From: Neptunomonas sp.
GTDB lineage: Bacteria > Pseudomonadota > Gammaproteobacteria > Pseudomonadales > Balneatricaceae
Direction: 5' to 3'
Assembly (NCBI GenBank): GCA_004195305.1
Contig: SDWN01000196.1
Location: forward strand, 1-6,221
DNA: 6,221 nucleotides
Positions 4,804 to 6,221 of the stretch are shown here, piece after piece. A program made the translations under genes and the position numbers. The notes below the pieces were generated by a model, which saw only the letters and a list, made by a program, of their open reading frames with translations, made no database searches and was not told the origin of the DNA. Each line of letters begins with the position of its first letter. Within the stretch, counting starts at the first letter, position 1.

Positions 4804-5993
4804 AGCTAAATAGTCTTTTGCCATCTTTCGCGTTTTCCATCGCCGCGATGTCTTCGCTATCGAATGCTGACGCCCTTGATAGTCTCGGCCATATACATAG
4901 CCTCAGCTTTGCTGGCGAAGAGCAACAAACTCTATTGCTCGGAGCGCATCATGGCCTCTATAGCTACCAGCACAACAATGCCAACCTCGTGTCTAAACAA
5001 GCATTCGATGTAATGGGATTGGCTAGAGAGCCCAAAACAGGAACTGTTTTTGCCAGCGGCCATCCCCCGCAGGGAGGTAACACGGGCTTACTCCGCTCGG
5101 ATGACGGCGGTAAAAATTTCACTCTTGTTTCAGAGGGGCTCGATGGCCCAGTAGACTTCCACCAACTGGCTATCAGCGCCGTTGATCCCAGACGCATCTA
5201 TGGCGTACACGGCGGCCTGCAAGTCAGTAATGATGGCGGTAAGAGCTGGCGAAAAGCCGGAGCACTACCGCCAAAGTTATTAAAGCTAGCAGCATCTAAC
5301 ACTCAATTGAATCGACTTTATGCAGCCAGTGAACAAGGTTTTTTTGTCAGTCAAAACAGCGGCGAGACCTGGCAGAAATCACTTAGCTCTCCCGCGACAA
5401 CGGTCGTGACTCATCAGGGGCGTGTATTTGCTTTCATCGTCGGCCAAGGACTTGTTGTGGCCAATGAGTCCGATATGCAGTGGCGTGAAATCTATAACGC
5501 CTTCGGCTTACAGGTACTGCTCGACTTAGCGGTCTCTGGGGACGGTCAGCGCTTGGTTGGATTAAGCCAGAAAGGGGAGCTGCTAGAAAGTCTAAACAAG
5601 GGAGAGAGCTGGAATTCGCTGCCACCCAAACCGCAACCAGTAACGACTCAGGAAATGAACGGCCGTAAGATCTACCAGGCCAACTGCCAAAGCTGCCACG
5701 GTATCGAAGCCGTGGGAGAAACCTACAGTATCGACGGGCTAACCACCGAAGGCTTTCTTTTTGCCCCCGCACTCAACGGTTCGATGCACGGCTGGCACCA
5801 CACCGACGAACAATTGGTAAAGACCATCATGGACGGTTCGCCCCGTACCGCAAAGATGCCCGCCTGGAAGGGCACTCTGAGTGAAACCGACGCGCTAGAC
5901 ACCATCGCTTATCTGAAAACCCTCTGGGGAGAAAAACAGAAGCGTTGCCAGGGCCCTGGGCATATGGATAGAAACTGCCTACAGGGTCACTAA
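4800..5993 (+). CDS. Secreted BNR/sialidase-like beta-propeller fused to a mono-heme cytochrome c (F510_1955-like)
   Basis: The 397-residue product has two parts after a signal peptide (about 1-25, MKLNSLLPSF onward, cut near NADA). Residues 30-275 form a BNR-type propeller of the F510_1955 'glycosylhydrolase' type. It has the opening GHIHSL and GAHHGLYSY, VMGLAREP..VFASGHP and VDFHQLAIS, plus Asp-box motifs: SDDGGKNF (100-107), SNDGGKSW (143-150), SQNSGETW (184-191) and a degenerate SLNKGESW (264-271). Residues 285-376 form a class I cytochrome c with the haem motif CQSCH (296-300) and the probable axial Met353 in KMPAW. Two more Cys (383, 393) flank HMD near the C-terminus. The glycosidase name is only a family label: no sialidase active-site set is apparent, and such proteins are often found beside copper-resistance genes. 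A periplasmic role in electron transfer or metal handling is an inference. The ATG overlaps a doubtful upstream frame as ATGA and has no strong ribosome site. Confidence 0.85.
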   Translation: MKLNSLLPSFAFSIAAMSSLSNADALDSLGHIHSLSFAGEEQQTLLLGAHHGLYSYQHNNANLVSKQAFDVMGLAREPKTGTVFASGHPPQGGNTGLLRSDDGGKNFTLVSEGLDGPVDFHQLAISAVDPRRIYGVHGGLQVSNDGGKSWRKAGALPPKLLKLAASNTQLNRLYAASEQGFFVSQNSGETWQKSLSSPATTVVTHQGRVFAFIVGQGLVVANESDMQWREIYNAFGLQVLLDLAVSGDGQRLVGLSQKGELLESLNKGESWNSLPPKPQPVTTQEMNGRKIYQANCQSCHGIEAVGETYSIDGLTTEGFLFAPALNGSMHGWHHTDEQLVKTIMDGSPRTAKMPAWKGTLSETDALDTIAYLKTLWGEKQKRCQGPGHMDRNCLQGH

Positions 5994-6030
5994 TGACCGT
6001 ATTAAATCAATCTAATCCATTAATAGAAGT

Positions 6031-6035
6031 AGAGG
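6031..6035 (+). promoter_or_regulatory. Ribosome binding site for the last, partial gene
   Basis: AGAGG lies 5 bases upstream of the ATG at 6041. It fixes that start and suggests the gene follows the propeller-cytochrome gene in the same transcript, since only 47 bases separate them and no terminator is visible between. Confidence 0.6.
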
Positions 6036-6040
6036 TTCAT

Positions 6041-6221
6041 ATGATCAAACAATTACTCACATTGTCAGCCGCATCAACCCTGGTGCTAGCTCTTGGAATG
6101 CCCGTTGTCGCCCTGGCATCCGAGCAGGAACACTTCCGGGAAGCCGTAGAAGAAGCGATAGGACCAATCGTGCGAGAAGATATCGCTAAGGCTCTGGAAG
6201 AAACAGAGCACTTGGTCAAAC
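6041..6221 (+). CDS. Exported Glu-rich helical protein, N-terminal fragment
   Basis: Sixty codons are visible before the window ends. A clear signal peptide, MIKQLLTLSAASTLVLALGM followed by PVVALA, should be cut near residue 26. The mature start, SEQEHFREAVEEAIGPIV, runs on as an amphipathic, Glu-rich helix containing two His so far. The layout (signal peptide, then helices of the type EAVEEA and KALEETEHLVK) recalls small periplasmic metal-binding proteins such as SmbP of Nitrosomonas, but the visible part is too short and too poor in His to assign it. It lies 47 bases downstream of the propeller-cytochrome gene in the same direction and is probably co-transcribed. Confidence 0.7.
   Translation, partial: MIKQLLTLSAASTLVLALGMPVVALASEQEHFREAVEEAIGPIVREDIAKALEETEHLVK

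Noticed and set aside
5434..5905. Minus-strand open frames opposite the cytochrome part of the fusion protein
   Set aside because: They are antisense to a domain confirmed by CXXCH and a distal Met; their products are Arg/Ser-rich and unrecognisable.

Overview
The window looks like part of a copper/silver-resistance island from a gammaproteobacterium. The taxon is inferred only from the Cus-type gene order, the cysteine-free form of the heavy-metal-binding domain in CusB and a GC content near one half; the sequence does not fix a genus. Bases 1-19 are not biological: they match the 19-base Tn5 mosaic end used in transposon-based sequencing libraries. The left boundary is therefore a read or contig end, and the cusA reading frame is cut there by the library, not by evolution.

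Left part, minus strand (3863 down to 20): a small exported protein rich in acidic residues, His and Cys is followed by a TolC-family outer-membrane factor, a CusB-type periplasmic adaptor and the start of a CusA-type RND pump. The last three genes are tightly coupled, with each stop overlapping the next start by 8 bases (1965-1972 and 392-399). Together they would form a tripartite pump that moves Cu(I)/Ag(I) from the periplasm or inner membrane across the outer membrane. No cusF is present between the genes. The adaptor is unusual: it has two tandem heavy-metal-binding domains near the N-terminus and a methionine-rich pentapeptide-repeat tail at the C-terminus.

Centre (3864-4116): a 253-base divergent intergenic region. 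It carries a plausible sigma-70 promoter in each direction and a small inverted repeat close to the predicted start of the cus transcript.

Right part, plus strand (4117-6221): a small exported Met/His/Cys-rich protein, possibly a lipoprotein; a 284-base stretch holding only a doubtful ORF and a possible promoter; a secreted fusion of a BNR/sialidase-like beta-propeller (F510_1955-like) with a C-terminal mono-heme cytochrome c; and the first 60 codons of another exported, Glu-rich helical protein that runs off the window. The two divergent arms look like a periplasmic copper-handling locus: an export pump on one side, metal-binding and redox proteins on the other. The pump assignments are strong. 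The roles of the three small proteins and of the propeller-cytochrome fusion are inferred from composition and context.
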